NCBI GenBank assembly: GCA_023398105.1
Contig: JAEWST010000181.1
Coordinates: forward strand, 1 to 14,848
Length of the DNA: 14,848 nt
Direction of reading: 5' to 3'
Source: Bacillota bacterium
Lineage (GTDB): Bacteria > Bacillota > Clostridia > Acetivibrionales > DSM-1351
The translations under genes were made by a program, and so were the position numbers. Shown here piece by piece: positions 13,277-14,848 of the stretch (position 1 is the stretch's first letter; each line of letters starts with the position of its first letter). The notes below the pieces were generated by a model. The model searched no databases. It was given only the letters and a program-made list of their open reading frames with translations, and was not told the DNA's origin.

Positions 13277-14848
13277 TTATTTTTTTATGTTAAGTCCATA
13301 ACCATAAGGGAACAATATATTATACTCATTTGACTGCCTATTCATTGTTATTGGAAGTTGTTTAGAATCTTTAGGCCATGTTACAGGGAGTCTTGCCTCA
13401 AACTCGTACTCATCGTACAGTACTTTAGCAATTTCTCCTCCCTCTGTACCAGGTAGCCATGCTTCAACAAAACCATCCCATTTATTTATATCATCTGTTA
13501 CTATTCTTGGTCTTCCTGATACAAGAATAACAACAATTGGCTTTTTAGCTGCATATGCAGCTTTCAATGTAGTTTCATTCCCCTCCAATACTGTTCCCCG
13601 TATCAAGCTGAGACTATCATCATCACCTTTACCTTCGGCATACGGATATTCGCCTATAACTGCCACAATAACATCTGCATCCTTTATTTTATCTATTTCT
13701 GTAATAATAGTACTCCCATTTTTGCTTGCAATTTCTTTAAAACCATCTAAGATAGTTGTACCACTGACCCAACGACCTTTAACTGTGTCATCCTGACCAC
13801 CCTGCCATGTTTTTGTCCATCCACCGCACTGTACTCCAATATTATCTGCAGCAGGTCCTATCACCGCTATTTTTTTATTCTTGTCTAAAGGCAAAACTTT
13901 ATCTTTATTCTTGAGTAATACTAATGACTTTCTAACTGCTTCTTCCGCAATTTGCTTGCTCTTATAATTCCTAAGAATAAACTCCTTTTCTATTGCTTCT
14001 TCATGTTTAAATTTACCCATTTCCATCTTGACCCTGAGAACTCGGGAAACAGCATCATTGATACGCTCTTCTAATATATCTCTATTCCCTATAGCTTTAA
14101 TTAAAGCTTCCTGACATTCCTTCCACGAAGAGTCTTCCATAAGAACATCAATACCAGCATTGACTGAATCAACTACCCTATGGTACATAGAATCTCCCTC
14201 TAACTGGTGAATACCATTAAAATCGCTTATAACCAGTCCTTTAAAGCCTATATCATTCTTTAATACATTTTGTATAAGATTTCTGTTTGCATGGTTTTTT
14301 ATCCCATTGACACTGCTATATGATACCATAATGCTTTTAATTCCAGCATTAACAGCCTCATTGTATATTGAAATATAATAATCATTCAATTCTTTCTGAC
14401 TTATTTTAGCGTCACCCTGATCCAATAAATAACCGCTATCACCTGTACCAAACTGAACAGCACCATCTGCTACATAGTGTTTTGCACATGCAATGATACC
14501 ATTATCCTGTAGTGTAGTTATATATGGTAGTGCCATTATGCTAACTAAATCAGAATTTTCACTATAACATTCATATGTTCTACCCCATCTAATGTCATTA
14601 CTGACAGCAACAGTAGGTGAAAATGACCAATCAACACCTGCTGCAGTTAATTCCTTCGCATTATCCTCGGCTATTTTTCTTATAAGTTCAGTATCTCTGC
14701 TAGCACCTAATCCAATATTGTGAGGGTAAATAACCGTGTCCTTCATGTTATTATTACCATGTACAGCATCAACTGCAAACAAAAGCGGTATCGCTAGTTT
14801 GGTTTGTTTAGCTGCCTCTTTATACTTTTTGGTCATCTTACTCCATTC
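13277..14848 (-). CDS. GH3 family beta-glucosidase / exo-beta-glucanase (5' end outside window)
   Basis: Glycoside hydrolase family 3, releasing glucose from beta-glucans or cello-oligosaccharides; it resembles the plant and bacterial ExoI/ExoP type. 523 codons are visible, and the frame continues through the right edge, so the N-terminal part, including any signal peptide, is missing. Visible motifs: AVDAVHGNNN, RWGRTYECYSE, ACAKHYVADG and GLVISDFNGI, whose Asp at 14224-14222 is the predicted nucleophile. These make up the TIM-barrel domain. The second (alpha/beta sandwich) domain starts near KSLVLLKNKDKVLPL and carries VAVIGEYPYAEGKGD and AWLPGTEGGE, with the likely acid/base Glu in the latter. 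The C-terminus ends in FPYGYGLN, typical of the family, with no fibronectin-like or dockerin domain. No terminator is obvious after the stop. Confidence 0.95.
   Translation of the reverse strand, partial: EWSKMTKKYKEAAKQTKLAIPLLFAVDAVHGNNNMKDTVIYPHNIGLGASRDTELIRKIAEDNAKELTAAGVDWSFSPTVAVSNDIRWGRTYECYSENSDLVSIMALPYITTLQDNGIIACAKHYVADGAVQFGTGDSGYLLDQGDAKISQKELNDYYISIYNEAVNAGIKSIMVSYSSVNGIKNHANRNLIQNVLKNDIGFKGLVISDFNGIHQLEGDSMYHRVVDSVNAGIDVLMEDSSWKECQEALIKAIGNRDILEERINDAVSRVLRVKMEMGKFKHEEAIEKEFILRNYKSKQIAEEAVRKSLVLLKNKDKVLPLDKNKKIAVIGPAADNIGVQCGGWTKTWQGGQDDTVKGRWVSGTTILDGFKEIASKNGSTIITEIDKIKDADVIVAVIGEYPYAEGKGDDDSLSLIRGTVLEGNETTLKAAYAAKKPIVVILVSGRPRIVTDDINKWDGFVEAWLPGTEGGEIAKVLYDEYEFEARLPVTWPKDSKQLPITMNRQSNEYNILFPYGYGLNIKK

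Overview
The window comes from a low-GC, endospore-forming-type Firmicute, most likely a Clostridia member. The evidence is the very AT-rich intergenic DNA, strong GGAGG-type ribosome binding sites, the overlapping glgC-glgD pair typical of Clostridia, a RibU gene behind an FMN riboswitch, and a Cys-rich small gene behind a sigma-K-like promoter. The GH3 enzyme and the secreted phosphodiester glycosidase would suit a polysaccharide-degrading clostridium (Ruminiclostridium-like), but that genus guess is inference only. Most of the window is chromosomal housekeeping. I see no prophage, CRISPR array or complete mobile element.

Layout. 1-488 is a gene-free left edge. 489-2966 (minus) is the glycogen operon glgC-glgD, with a clear terminator. 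3123-3771 (minus) holds a small Cys-rich gene with its own terminator and a sigma-K-like promoter. 3846-5125 (minus) is a promoter, a four-helix membrane protein and murI (glutamate racemase). 5481-5588 (minus) is tRNA-Pro(UGG) with encoded CCA and a terminator. 6210-6929 (plus) is a TtcA-type PP-loop protein. 7069-9918 (plus) is a large secreted multidomain phosphodiester glycosidase. It converges on galU (minus, 10151-11023) over a symmetric terminator. 11443-12400 (plus) is promoter, FMN riboswitch, attenuator and ribU. 12565-13036 (plus) is a promoter, a small Cys4/His protein and a terminator. 13037-13232 is a cluster of DnaA-box-like 9-mers. 13277-14848 (minus) is a GH3 beta-glucosidase cut by the right edge.

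How the genes work together. GlgC/GlgD make ADP-glucose for glycogen (granulose) storage. GalU makes UDP-glucose for surface glycans, MurI supplies D-glutamate to peptidoglycan, and the GH3 enzyme releases glucose from beta-glucans. RibU imports riboflavin under FMN control.

The most interesting signals are: (i) five perfect or one-mismatch TTATNCACA DnaA boxes plus further near matches, nearly all in one orientation, between two convergent genes and away from any dnaA; (ii) a C-terminal domain of the secreted glycosidase that looks like a metallophosphoesterase stripped of its metal ligands; (iii) a Cys-rich protein whose upstream sequence fits the sigma-K consensus; (iv) short dispersed repeats, one of them GC-rich and apparently circularly permuted between two sites.
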